Positions 33,725-42,150 of a stretch of DNA of 64,000 bases are shown piece by piece. A program made the position numbers and the translations under genes. This DNA comes from Rhizobium sp. C1 (GTDB lineage: Bacteria > Pseudomonadota > Alphaproteobacteria > Rhizobiales > Rhizobiaceae). The stretch is from positions 124,001 through 188,000 of the forward strand of contig NZ_JAJNCY010000007.1 of assembly GCF_021026335.1 (NCBI RefSeq). Reading direction: 5' to 3'. The first letter of the stretch is position 1. Every line of letters begins with the position of its first letter. Under the pieces are notes generated by a model. It had not been told where the DNA came from and did not search any database. It saw only the letters and a program-made list of their open reading frames with translations.

Positions 33725-35115
33725 GCCACGAGGCTCGCATTGGAGAGAAGGCGGGACATGCGCGGATCGTTCAGCTCCAGCTCGCGGATCCGGCCGTCCG
33801 GTCCAGCAATGCCCATGCGGTCGAGCCAGGTCTCGAATTCCGGTGCGGCCTTCACGCCCAGCGTCTCGCGCAGATACAGCACGTCGTGGAACGACAGGCT
33901 CTGGTAGTTCAGCATGATGTCGTCGGAGCCGGGCACGGCGATGAGGAAGGTTGCGCCGGCCACCGTCAGCAGGGTCATCAGGTCGTCCATGTCGTCCTGA
34001 TCGGCCTCGGCATGGTTGGTGTAACAGACGTCACAGCCCATCGGCAGGCCAAGCAACTTGGCGCAGAAGTGATCTTCGAGCCCGGCGCGAATGATCTGCT
34101 TGCCGTCATAGAGATATTCCGGCCCGATAAAGCCGACGACAGTGTTGACCAGCAGCGGATCAAAAGCGCGGGCGACCGCATAGGCGCGCGTTTCCATCGT
34201 CTGCTGATCGACACCGTGATGGGCGTTGGCCGAGAGCGCTGCCCCCTGCCCCGTTTCGAAATACATGAAGTTATTGCCAACCGTGCCACGCTTCAGCGCA
34301 AGGCCGGCCTCGTAGGATTCCCTCAGCACCGCAAGATCGATACCGAAGGAGCGGTTGGCGGCCTGCGAGCCCGCAATCGACTGGAAGACCAGATCGAGCG
34401 GCGCGCCGCGATTCATGATCTCGATAGCATTGGTGACATGGGTCAGCACGCAGGTCTGCGCCGGGATGTCATATTGCTGGCGCACCTCGTCCAGCATCTC
34501 CATCAGCGCGATTGCGTTCGGAATATTGTCGGTCGCCGGATTGATGCCGATGACGGCATCGCCGACACCAAAGAGAAGCCCGTCCAGAACGGAGGCTGCG
34601 ATGCCACGGACATCGTCGGTCGGATGGTTGGGCTGCAGACGCGTACCCAGCCGGCCCTGAAGACCGAGCGTGTTGCGGAAGGCTGTCGTCACCCGACATT
34701 TGCGCGCGACCGATATCAGATCCTGATTGCGCATGAGCTTCGAAACCGCTGCGACCATCTCCGGTGTAAGGCCCCGCGACACGGCGGAAAGCGCCTTCGC
34801 GTCCGCGGCGAGCAGCCAGTCGCGCAGCTCGCCCACCGTCAGATGGGCGACGGGTGCGAACGCAATCTTGTCATGCGAGTCTATGATGAGGCGCGTGACC
34901 TCGTCTTCTTCGTAGGGAACAACAACCTCGTTGAGGAAGAGCTTGAGCGGCAGATCCGCCAGAACATAGCGGGCAGCAACCCTCTCGGCATCGCTCTGGG
35001 CAGAGAGCCCTGCAAGGTCATCGCCGGAGCGGCGGTGCGATGCGACCGCCAGCACATGTTTCAAATCAGAAAACGCGTAGTGTTCGTTTCCCAGGATGGT
35101 TGCATAGACAGCCAT
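33721..35115 (-). CDS. eutB: Ethanolamine ammonia-lyase large subunit
   Basis: EutB carries the active site of ethanolamine ammonia-lyase. The 464-residue protein has the expected TIM-barrel sequence: SHDKIAFAPVAHLTVGELRDWLL, the ethanolamine-binding region VGDAVIGINPATD, QTCVLTHVTNAIE, YFETGQGAALSANAHHGVDQQTMETRAY and CYTNHAEADQDDMDDLMTLL. AGGAAAGGGCTCC precedes the ATG. No eutA reactivase, shell or other microcompartment genes are next to it, so this is the simple cytosolic pathway. An aldehyde dehydrogenase for acetaldehyde is not in the operon. Confidence 0.96.
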   Translation of the reverse strand: MAVYATILGNEHYAFSDLKHVLAVASHRRSGDDLAGLSAQSDAERVAARYVLADLPLKLFLNEVVVPYEEDEVTRLIIDSHDKIAFAPVAHLTVGELRDWLLAADAKALSAVSRGLTPEMVAAVSKLMRNQDLISVARKCRVTTAFRNTLGLQGRLGTRLQPNHPTDDVRGIAASVLDGLLFGVGDAVIGINPATDNIPNAIALMEMLDEVRQQYDIPAQTCVLTHVTNAIEIMNRGAPLDLVFQSIAGSQAANRSFGIDLAVLRESYEAGLALKRGTVGNNFMYFETGQGAALSANAHHGVDQQTMETRAYAVARAFDPLLVNTVVGFIGPEYLYDGKQIIRAGLEDHFCAKLLGLPMGCDVCYTNHAEADQDDMDDLMTLLTVAGATFLIAVPGSDDIMLNYQSLSFHDVLYLRETLGVKAAPEFETWLDRMGIAGPDGRIRELELNDPRMSRLLSNASLVA

Positions 35116-35321
35116 GGAGCCCTTTCCTCACGATCAGTGGATCAAGCCTGAACCATCTCATAGGGATAGTATGACAAGCGCCCATGGCGCTTGGCGGATC
35201 GGCACAAAGTTTTGACGCTGGAGCGCATTGGCGACAGTGGGGATGTCGGAATTGAGATTTGTTATGTTGAAGTGACATGCGTAATCGTTTACGTTCCTGA
35301 TACATCGATCGGAGCTGTGGA

Positions 35322-36395
35322 ATGGCTGCCAATACGTCCATACGCGGAGCCGCGCAGGTGCTGGCGGCGGCAGGCACCGGCCTCGCCGGATTTTTCGAAG
35401 CGCGGAGATTGTGTCCCGACAGCCTTTTTGGTTCGGTGATGCTCGATCCGCGCACGCTTGACACGCCGACGGCGACAATCGGTCTCGATCAATATTGCGC
35501 CGTCCTCGAGCAGGCTGCACGAAGGGCGGACGATCCGAACCTCGGTCTGGACTATGGCCAGCAGTTCAAGCCGGACATGCTCGGCCTGATCGGTTACATA
35601 GCCCTGTCTTCGGAAACGCTGCTTGATGCGGCGGCCAATCTGGCCCGCTATTTCGGTTTTCATCAACAGCAGACCGTCACCACGCTCGTCTACAAGGAGC
35701 CTTTCTGGCAGTTGACCTACCGGATCTCCAGCGAACGGATCGTGGGACGCACGCAGGATGCACTCGTGACGATGGGCATGTTCTGCAACGTTTTCCGCGC
35801 CTGCGCGGGAGACAGCTGGGCACCCGATGCCGTGTATTTCGAGCATGAGCGCAGCGAGAACTGGCGCGACATAGAGGCCTGTTTCGGTGCACCCGTGTCT
35901 TTTGGCAAGCCGGTAAACGCCATTCTGTTCCGGCCAGAAAGCGCCATGATGAAAATGCCGACGGCCGACGCGCGGCTTCTGGCCCTGCTCTGTTCGAACC
36001 TGACCGCTCTGGGCCTGCATTGTGCCACAGAATCCATGATTGACCGGATCCGTGCGACCATTCGCGACAATCTGGGAAGCGGGCCCCTGGACCTGCAATC
36101 GGTCAGCCAGAAGCTGTCCCTTCCCTCGTGGACTCTGCGCCGCAGGCTTGCAGAAGAAAACACCAGCTTCTCCGATCTGGTCGATCATGTGCGCCGTGAG
36201 GTCGCCGAACACTGTCTGTCCGGGCCGGACCTGCAGATCGGGCAGCTCTCAGAGATACTGGGTTACGCAGAGATCAGCGCATTCACCCGCGCCTTCAAAC
36301 GCTGGCACAACATATCTCCCGCGCAGTACCGAAAACAGAGACTTGATCTCATTCGAGGACAAAGCTCCATCACCCCCGGCGACAAGCAATTCTAG
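35322..36395 (+). CDS. AraC-family regulator, probable activator of the ethanolamine operon
   Basis: The 357-residue protein has an N-terminal AraC sensor domain (about 15-230) and a C-terminal double HTH: LQSVSQKLSLPSWTLRRRLAEENTSFSDLV and IGQLSEILGYAEISAFTRAFKRWHNISPAQYRK. TCGGAGCTGTGGA precedes the ATG. It is divergent from eutB across 206 bp, the usual arrangement of an activator and its target, and EutR in enterobacteria is also an AraC protein. The link to ethanolamine is from position only. It belongs to the same subclass as the regulator at 23297. Confidence 0.9.
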   Translation: MAANTSIRGAAQVLAAAGTGLAGFFEARRLCPDSLFGSVMLDPRTLDTPTATIGLDQYCAVLEQAARRADDPNLGLDYGQQFKPDMLGLIGYIALSSETLLDAAANLARYFGFHQQQTVTTLVYKEPFWQLTYRISSERIVGRTQDALVTMGMFCNVFRACAGDSWAPDAVYFEHERSENWRDIEACFGAPVSFGKPVNAILFRPESAMMKMPTADARLLALLCSNLTALGLHCATESMIDRIRATIRDNLGSGPLDLQSVSQKLSLPSWTLRRRLAEENTSFSDLVDHVRREVAEHCLSGPDLQIGQLSEILGYAEISAFTRAFKRWHNISPAQYRKQRLDLIRGQSSITPGDKQF

Positions 36396-36906
36396 CTTTC
36401 TTGGGCCGCGGGTCTCGCCGGGATGCACGACTGACGCCCCACCGCCTCTCTGTCCGTGTCGCCCGGTTCCATCAACACGATTCCGGCTGCCGTGGAATTG
36501 TATGTGGATTTCGAGCACCGTGACATGGAGCGAATGCCCGAAATGGAAGTGCATGCTCTCGGGTCACTCCGCTTGGGCGGGAGGATGTCTGTAAACGCAG
36601 GCACGCCCGGTAGTTTTGACGTTTCGAACTTATTTGACTGTTGAGAATTTGGTTGCCAGCGCCTGATTGCGCAGAGACTTGTCAATCCGACACTGTTTAT
36701 GTCAGTTGGACGACGCTTTGAGTGACCAGTCTGCCAAACTGCAGGCGGTCTGGCGGTCTGGCGGGAAGCGTAGAACTGCGCGCACATATCGGCAATAGAG
36801 CCTCGGAATGTCCCAAGAGGCAGAGGTTGAATGACATGCGGGTCTCAACGATCGCCATGCGATGAGTTGTCGATCGCCTGGCTTTATGGATCCCAGCCAA
36901 TGTCGA
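36396..36906. other. Gene-poor stretch with one copy of a dispersed repeat
   Basis: No open frame here has family features or a credible ribosome binding site. The only recognisable element is the 25-bp repeat at 36662-36686, shared with the IS graveyard and the recombinase region. Confidence 0.6.
36662..36686 (+). repeat. 25-bp dispersed repeat, copy 1
   Basis: The element reads CCTGATTGCGCAGAG followed by ACTTGTCAAT. Two further copies, at 44276-44300 and 54294-54318, differ at a single position (T, C or G at base 7). All three lie in non-coding, mobile-element-like DNA. Confidence 0.8.
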
Positions 36907-37920
36907 TTATCCGATGAAAATAGGCGGTATCTCGACCAGTGGCAGTTTTGCCGTTCCAGTGTCGATGATATCGAACACTTCCTTCAACATGGCCGGAACA
37001 TCCTGGCGCACCATCTCGATGTCGTGACCGAGAAGAGCGACGAACGGGTCCCAGTCGAAGCAGCCCATCACCGGTTGCCTGTCGCCATAATGCCCCGTCT
37101 CGCTCATCCAGCGCATCACGCCTTCCAGAGAGATGGTCGAGTTGACGAAGAGGCCGTGGGGCAGATCTTCACCCCGCGCCTGCAGGTCGCGTAGCGCGCC
37201 GGCCGCCTTGTCCGGCGCATAGCCGCAGGCGAGCAGATGATGTTCATCGACCGGTACCCCAAACGCTTCATGCGCATCGCGGAAGCCGCGAAGGCGTTCG
37301 CTGGTATTGTGATCGGTTCCGCGCCCCCCGACAAAGAGCAGAGGTTCCTTGCCGCCGAACCGGGTCTCGCATTTCTTCAGGACGCGAAGGGTCAGTTCGC
37401 GGGCGCCCGCGTAGTTGTCGGAGATGACCGAGGGCGCGCGGCTGCCTGGCAGATCGAGATTGAGACTGCCGACACCTGCGGCAGCGCAGATTTCGGTGAT
37501 CCGATCCGGGTCGGTGGCGCCGGTCGCCACCATCCAGTCGCATTGGTAGGAGAGCATCGTGCGCGCGGCCTCAATCTCGAGATCGGGATCGCGGCGGGTG
37601 CAGGTGATAATGGGGAAGAGGCCGCGCTCGCGCGCCATCGCCTCGAACATTTCCACGATGGAGCCGAAATAGCGGTTGTCGTATTTCGGTACGATCATGC
37701 CGATAATCTTGGATTTTTCGCGCCTGAGCAGGCTTGCCTGCATGTTCAGCGCATAGCCCTGTTCCTCGGCAATGCGGGTGATCTTCTCGGCCAACTGGCT
37801 GCTGATGCGCCGCTTCTTCCAGTTTCCATTCAGAACCGCGCTGACGGCGCTCGCCGATGTTCCGGCAAGATGCGCCAGATCGTAGATCGTGGTTCGTTTG
37901 GTAGGCTTTATGCGAGTCAC
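36907..37920 (-). CDS. LacI-family regulator of the ribitol operon
   Basis: A 337-residue LacI protein. It has the N-terminal HTH and hinge in TTIYDLAHLAGTSASAVSAVLNGNWKKRRISSQLAEKITRIAEEQGYALN, then a periplasmic-binding-like effector domain with KSKIIGMIVPKYDNRYFGSIVEMFEAMARERG. The start is GTG at 37920, preceded by GAGGGAGGAAAAAA. It is divergent from the ABC transporter operon, and a 40-bp dyad in the shared intergenic region is its likely operator. Ribitol or a derivative is the probable effector. Confidence 0.92.
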   Translation of the reverse strand: MTRIKPTKRTTIYDLAHLAGTSASAVSAVLNGNWKKRRISSQLAEKITRIAEEQGYALNMQASLLRREKSKIIGMIVPKYDNRYFGSIVEMFEAMARERGLFPIITCTRRDPDLEIEAARTMLSYQCDWMVATGATDPDRITEICAAAGVGSLNLDLPGSRAPSVISDNYAGARELTLRVLKKCETRFGGKEPLLFVGGRGTDHNTSERLRGFRDAHEAFGVPVDEHHLLACGYAPDKAAGALRDLQARGEDLPHGLFVNSTISLEGVMRWMSETGHYGDRQPVMGCFDWDPFVALLGHDIEMVRQDVPAMLKEVFDIIDTGTAKLPLVEIPPIFIG

Positions 37921-37950
37921 GAAATTTTTTCCTCCCTCGTTTTGTCCAAC

Positions 37951-38020
37951 TTGACATCAATCCACGAAACTGGCAATTCTTGCTTCATCGATTGAGCAAT
38001 TGCGCAACATCGATGAAGCA
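37951..38020 (+). promoter_or_regulatory. Promoter with large nested operator dyad for the ribitol operon
   Basis: TTGACA at 37951-37956 with CAATTC about 17 bp later is a plausible -35/-10 pair. Overlapping the expected start site, TGCTTCATCGAT (37981-37992) and ATCGATGAAGCA (38009-38020) are perfect 12-bp arms. Between them lies a second palindrome, TTGAGCAATTGCGCAA (37992-38007), with a single mismatched pair. This is the strongest dyad in the LacI-ABC intergenic region and is well placed to block transcription. Confidence 0.65.
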
Positions 38021-38175
38021 GATCGACTGAATAAGGTCGACGCGGGAGGAGCATTCGAATTTGAAGCGCGCAGGAAGGCAGCATTGCCTTCGGCCGGCTC
38101 ATCCCCTTCGGACATATTCGGCGGCCCACGGAATTATCACGGCCGGGTCCCTTACCGGCTTCGAAGGAGGAGAAC

Positions 38176-39222
38176 ATGAAATATCGTAATCTTATGATGG
38201 CTTCGGTGGCGTTTGGCCTCGCGTTTGCCGGTGTTGCCCGCGCGGACGACGCGGCAACCGTTGCCTTCCTCATGCCCGACCAGGCATCCACCCGCTACGA
38301 ACAGCACGACTTCCCCGGCTTCAAGGCCGAGATGGCCAAGCTCTGCGCCAAGTGCACCGTCATCTACCAGAACGCCAATGCGGACGCCTCGCTCCAGCAG
38401 CAGCAGTTCAACTCCGTGATCACCCAGGGCGCCAAGGTCATCGTGCTCGACCCTGTTGATTCCGCGGCTGCCGCCGGCCTCGTCGAGATCGCTCATTCGC
38501 AGGGCGTGAAGGTCGTTGCCTATGACCGCCCAATCCCGAGTCAGCCGGCCGATTTCTACATCTCCTTCGACAATGAAGGCATCGGCTACGCCATCACCAA
38601 GTCGCTGGTCGACCACCTGAAGAAGACCGGCGTTCCGGAAGGTTCGGGCCTGCTCGAAATCAACGGCTCGCCGACCGATGCTGCCGCCGGTCTCATCCGT
38701 GACGGTATCCATCGTGGCCTGAAGGATTCCGGCTACAAGACGCTGGCTGAGTACGACACGCCCGAATGGGCTCCGCCGAAGGCGCAGGAATGGGCGGCCG
38801 GCCAGATCACCCGCTTCGGCAATCAGATCAAGGGTGTCGTGGCTGCAAATGACGGCACCGGCGGCGGTGCGATCGCGGCCTTCAAGGCAGCCGGCGTGAA
38901 GCCGGTTCCGCCGGTCACCGGCAATGACGCGACGATTGCCGCCCTGCAGTTGATCATCTCGGGCGACCAGTACAACACGATCTCCAAACCTTCGGAAATC
39001 GTCGCTGCCGCCGCTGCGAAGGTCGCGGTACAGCTGATCAAGGGCGAAAAGCCGGAAGCCAAGACGACGCTTTACAACACGCCATCGCAGCTCTTCATCC
39101 CCGCCGTCGTAACGCAGGAAAACATCAAGGCCGAAATCTTCGACAAGAAGATCCAGACGCCCGAAGAAGTCTGCACCGGCGAATATGCAGCCGATTGCAA
39201 GAAGCTCGGAATTATCAAGTAA
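38176..39222 (+). CDS. Sugar/polyol ABC transporter substrate-binding protein (ribitol-type)
   Basis: The 348-residue secreted protein has a signal peptide (MKYRNLMMASVAFGLAFAGVARA, about 1-23) and a periplasmic-binding fold of the xylose/ribose type: VAFLMPDQASTRYEQHDFPGFKAEM, CTVIYQNANADASLQQQQFNSVITQGAKVIVLDPVD, and VVAANDGTGGGAIAAFKAAGVKPVPPVTGNDATI. CGAAGGAGGAGAAC precedes the ATG. It is the first gene of the operon LacI-divergent-SBP-ATPase-permease-dehydrogenase-kinase. Ribitol as the ligand follows from the downstream dehydrogenase. Confidence 0.88.
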   Translation: MKYRNLMMASVAFGLAFAGVARADDAATVAFLMPDQASTRYEQHDFPGFKAEMAKLCAKCTVIYQNANADASLQQQQFNSVITQGAKVIVLDPVDSAAAAGLVEIAHSQGVKVVAYDRPIPSQPADFYISFDNEGIGYAITKSLVDHLKKTGVPEGSGLLEINGSPTDAAAGLIRDGIHRGLKDSGYKTLAEYDTPEWAPPKAQEWAAGQITRFGNQIKGVVAANDGTGGGAIAAFKAAGVKPVPPVTGNDATIAALQLIISGDQYNTISKPSEIVAAAAAKVAVQLIKGEKPEAKTTLYNTPSQLFIPAVVTQENIKAEIFDKKIQTPEEVCTGEYAADCKKLGIIK

Positions 39223-39233
39223 TTCCTCCCAAG

Positions 39234-39268
39234 GAAGTGGCCGGCCGGTATTACCGGCCGGCCACTTC
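39234..39268 (+). promoter_or_regulatory. 16-bp-stem hairpin between binding-protein and ATPase genes
   Basis: GAAGTGGCCGGCCGGT and ACCGGCCGGCCACTTC pair perfectly around a 3-nt loop, 11 bp after the binding-protein stop. There is no U-tract. Such hairpins commonly protect the upstream message and raise binding-protein levels over the membrane subunits. Confidence 0.7.
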
Positions 39269-39291
39269 ACCCGTTTTCCGAGGGACTATTC

Positions 39292-40113
39292 ATGACGCAA
39301 GAACGAAGCGGTCTGCCCCCCAAGGGCGAGACGATCCTCAAGCTGACCAAAGTTTCGAAGAATTTCGGCGCGGTCTCGGCGCTGACCGACATCGACATGG
39401 AGGTCAAGGCCGGCGAGGTCGTAGCGCTTGTCGGCGATAACGGTGCGGGCAAATCAACGCTCGTCAAGATTCTCGCCGGCGTGCATCTGCCATCCTCCGG
39501 CACGGTCGAATTCTGCGGCCGCGAAGTCGCCATCGACAGCCCGGGCACCGCACTCGAGCTTGGTATTGCTACCGTCTTCCAGGATCTCGCGCTCTGCGAA
39601 AATCTTGATGTCGTGGCCAATCTCTTCCTCGGCCATGAAATGTCGCCCTGGGGTCTCGACGAGGTCGGCATGGAAGTCCGGGCCTGGACGCTTCTGAAGG
39701 AGCTCGCCGCCCGTATCCCCTCCGTGCGCGAACCGATCGCCTCTCTCTCCGGCGGCCAGCGCCAGACGGTCGCGATTGCCCGCTCGCTCCTGCTCAATCC
39801 CAAGATCATCATGCTGGACGAGCCGACGGCAGCACTCGGCGTCGCGCAGACGGCCGAGGTCCTGAACCTCATCGAGCGCGTGCGCGATCGCGGCCTCGGC
39901 GTCATCATCATCAGCCACAATATGGAAGACGTCCGCGCCGTCGCCGACCGGATCGTCGTGCTGCGCCTCGGCCGCAACAACGGCATCTTCACGCCGGATG
40001 CCTCCAACCAGGAACTCGTCGCCGCCATTACAGGGGCGACCGAAAACGCCGTCTCGCGCCGCCAGGAGCGCAAGGCGACCGAAAGTCATGAGAAAGGCGG
40101 GTTGTCCGCATGA
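39292..40113 (+). CDS. Sugar ABC transporter ATP-binding protein (XylG-like, single domain)
   Basis: The 273-residue ATPase has Walker A in VGDNGAGKSTLVKILAG, the signature LSGGQRQTVAIARS, Walker B in KIIMLDEPTAALG and the H-loop in VIIISHNM. It has one nucleotide-binding domain, unlike the duplicated XylG/RbsA type, so two copies would form the dimer. It follows the hairpin and overlaps the permease start by 4 bp. Confidence 0.92.
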   Translation: MTQERSGLPPKGETILKLTKVSKNFGAVSALTDIDMEVKAGEVVALVGDNGAGKSTLVKILAGVHLPSSGTVEFCGREVAIDSPGTALELGIATVFQDLALCENLDVVANLFLGHEMSPWGLDEVGMEVRAWTLLKELAARIPSVREPIASLSGGQRQTVAIARSLLLNPKIIMLDEPTAALGVAQTAEVLNLIERVRDRGLGVIIISHNMEDVRAVADRIVVLRLGRNNGIFTPDASNQELVAAITGATENAVSRRQERKATESHEKGGLSA

Positions 40114-41363
40114 GCGCAGACATGAACAAGGCACAGAATGCCGCTCTCGACCGCAGCGATGAGCGCGTCCGCCACAACGACACGCTGCTGGGCGCAGCGA
40201 AAGCCTCCATCGACCGCATCCGCTCGGGCGATCTCGGCATGCTGCCCGTGGCGCTCGGCCTCATCATCATTTCGACCGTCTTCAGTATCCTGAACCCGGT
40301 CTATCTCGCGCCCAACAACCTCGTGAACATGCTGTTCGACTGCGCCACAGTCGGTATCATCTCGCTCGGTATCGTCTGCGTTCTGCTGCTTGGTGAAATC
40401 GACCTCTCCGTCGGCTCGATGAGCGGGCTGGCGTCCGCCATGATCGGTGTGCTCTGGGTCAACCAGGGTTTTCCTGTCTATGGAGCGATTGCCATTGCCG
40501 TCGTCTTCGGGGCGATGATCGGCGCGGTTTACGCGCAGCTTTACAATCGCCTTGGTATGCCGAGCTTTATCGCGACACTCGCCGGTCTTCTCGCCCTTCT
40601 CGGCCTCCAGCTCTACATTCTAGGCCCGACCGGCAGCATCAACCTGCCTTACGCTTCGCCGCTCGTGCGCTTCGGCCAGATCCTCGTCATGCCGGCCTGG
40701 CTGTCGCATGGTCTGGCCCTGCTGCCGGGGCTCGTGATGATCGTGATGGGCCTGCGTATGCGCAGCCGCCGTCTTGCCGTCAATCTTTCGTCGAGCCCGC
40801 TATCGACGCTTATCACGCGCGCCGCCGTGCTGACGCTGGCACTGGAATTTGCCGCCTTCTACCTCAACAAGGGCCGTGGCGTTCCATGGATGTTCGGCCT
40901 CCTCGTCGCGCTCGTCATCATCTTGAACTATGCGCTGACGCGCACCAAATGGGGCCGCTCCGTCTTCGCCGTCGGCGGCAACAAGGAAGCCGCGCGCCGC
41001 TCGGGCATCAACGTGCGGGCGATCTACACGAGCTGCTTTATGCTTTGCTCTGGCCTTGCAGCGCTCGGCGGCATCCTGTCTGCCGCACGTCTTGCCTCTT
41101 CCAGCCAGCAGGCTGGTACAGGCGACGTGAACCTCAACGCGATTGCCGCCGCCGTCATCGGCGGAACGAGCCTCTTCGGCGGACGCGGCAGCGCCTATTC
41201 GGCACTGCTCGGCATCATTGTCATCCAGTCGATTTCCAATGGCCTGACGCTGCTGAACCTCTCGTCTTCGTTGCGCTACATGATCACCGGCGGGGTTCTC
41301 GCCATTGCCGTGATCGTCGACTCGCTTGCCCGTCAATCGCGCGCTAGCAACGGCCGCGCCTGA
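40110..41363 (+). CDS. Sugar ABC transporter permease (XylH-like)
   Basis: A 417-residue inner-membrane protein with about ten hydrophobic segments. It carries the branched-type permease motifs: [53 protein letters not shown] and [24 protein letters not shown]. These match the XylH/RbsC permease family. It is coupled to the ATPase by an ATGA overlap and is followed by the dehydrogenase gene after 22 bp. Confidence 0.93.
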   Translation: MSADMNKAQNAALDRSDERVRHNDTLLGAAKASIDRIRSGDLGMLPVALGLIIISTVFSILNPVYLAPNNLVNMLFDCATVGIISLGIVCVLLLGEIDLSVGSMSGLASAMIGVLWVNQGFPVYGAIAIAVVFGAMIGAVYAQLYNRLGMPSFIATLAGLLALLGLQLYILGPTGSINLPYASPLVRFGQILVMPAWLSHGLALLPGLVMIVMGLRMRSRRLAVNLSSSPLSTLITRAAVLTLALEFAAFYLNKGRGVPWMFGLLVALVIILNYALTRTKWGRSVFAVGGNKEAARRSGINVRAIYTSCFMLCSGLAALGGILSAARLASSSQQAGTGDVNLNAIAAAVIGGTSLFGGRGSAYSALLGIIVIQSISNGLTLLNLSSSLRYMITGGVLAIAVIVDSLARQSRASNGRA

Positions 41364-41385
41364 AACCGAAATCCGGAGAAAACAC

Positions 41386-42114
41386 ATGTCCGTTTCCATG
41401 GAAGGAAAAGTCGCCGCTATCACCGGAGCCGCCTCCGGCATCGGCCTCGAATGTGCCCGCACATTGCACGCCGCCGGCGCGAAGGTCGTTCTCGTCGATC
41501 GCGCCAAGGATAAGCTGGAACAGCTTTGCCACGAGATCGGCGAAGGCGCTTATCCTGTCGTCGTTGATCTTCTGAAGCCTGCCGAGGTGTCCGGCATGCT
41601 CGACGGCATCCTGAAATCCGCCGGCCGTCTCGACATCTTCCATGCCAATGCCGGCGCCTATATCGGCGGCCCGGTCGCGGAAGGCGATCCGGACGCCTGG
41701 GACCGGATGCTGAACCTCAACATCAATGCGGCCTTCCGCACGGTTCATGCGGTTCTGCCGCATCTGATCGCGCAAAAGTCTGGCGACATCCTCTTCACCA
41801 GCTCGATTGCCGGCGTTGTTCCGGTCGTGTGGGAGCCGATCTACACGGCCTCCAAATTTGCCGTTCAGGCTTTCGTGCATTCAACGCGTCGCCAGGTCGC
41901 CCAGTATGGCGTTCGTGTCGGGGCGGTCCTGCCGGGTCCCGTGGTGACCGCACTTCTGGATGACTGGCCGAAGGCCAAGATGGATGAGGCGCTTGCGAAC
42001 GGCAGCCTGATGCAGCCGAAGGAAGTGGCCGAGGCCGTACTTTTCATGCTGTCGCGCCCGCGCAATGTCACGATCCGCGATCTCGTGATCCTGCCCAACA
42101 GTGTCGATCTCTGA
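41386..42114 (+). CDS. rbtD: Ribitol 2-dehydrogenase (SDR family)
   Basis: The 242-residue SDR enzyme oxidises ribitol to D-ribulose with NAD. It has the NAD motif [36 protein letters not shown] and the YTASK catalytic Tyr/Lys within [31 protein letters not shown]. The C-terminal half ([21 protein letters not shown]) closely matches my recollection of Klebsiella RbtD. AAATCCGGAGAAAACAC precedes ATG 41386. It sits between the importer and the kinase, which gives uptake, oxidation and phosphorylation in order. Confidence 0.9.
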   Translation: MSVSMEGKVAAITGAASGIGLECARTLHAAGAKVVLVDRAKDKLEQLCHEIGEGAYPVVVDLLKPAEVSGMLDGILKSAGRLDIFHANAGAYIGGPVAEGDPDAWDRMLNLNINAAFRTVHAVLPHLIAQKSGDILFTSSIAGVVPVVWEPIYTASKFAVQAFVHSTRRQVAQYGVRVGAVLPGPVVTALLDDWPKAKMDEALANGSLMQPKEVAEAVLFMLSRPRNVTIRDLVILPNSVDL

Positions 42115-42150
42115 CCGCGTCGATCTGCAGAAACAGACCAGGATAGCCCC

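Noticed and set aside
36456-36644. 62-codon frame in the gap after the ethanolamine regulator
   Set aside because: No ribosome binding site or homology-like feature; treated as non-coding.
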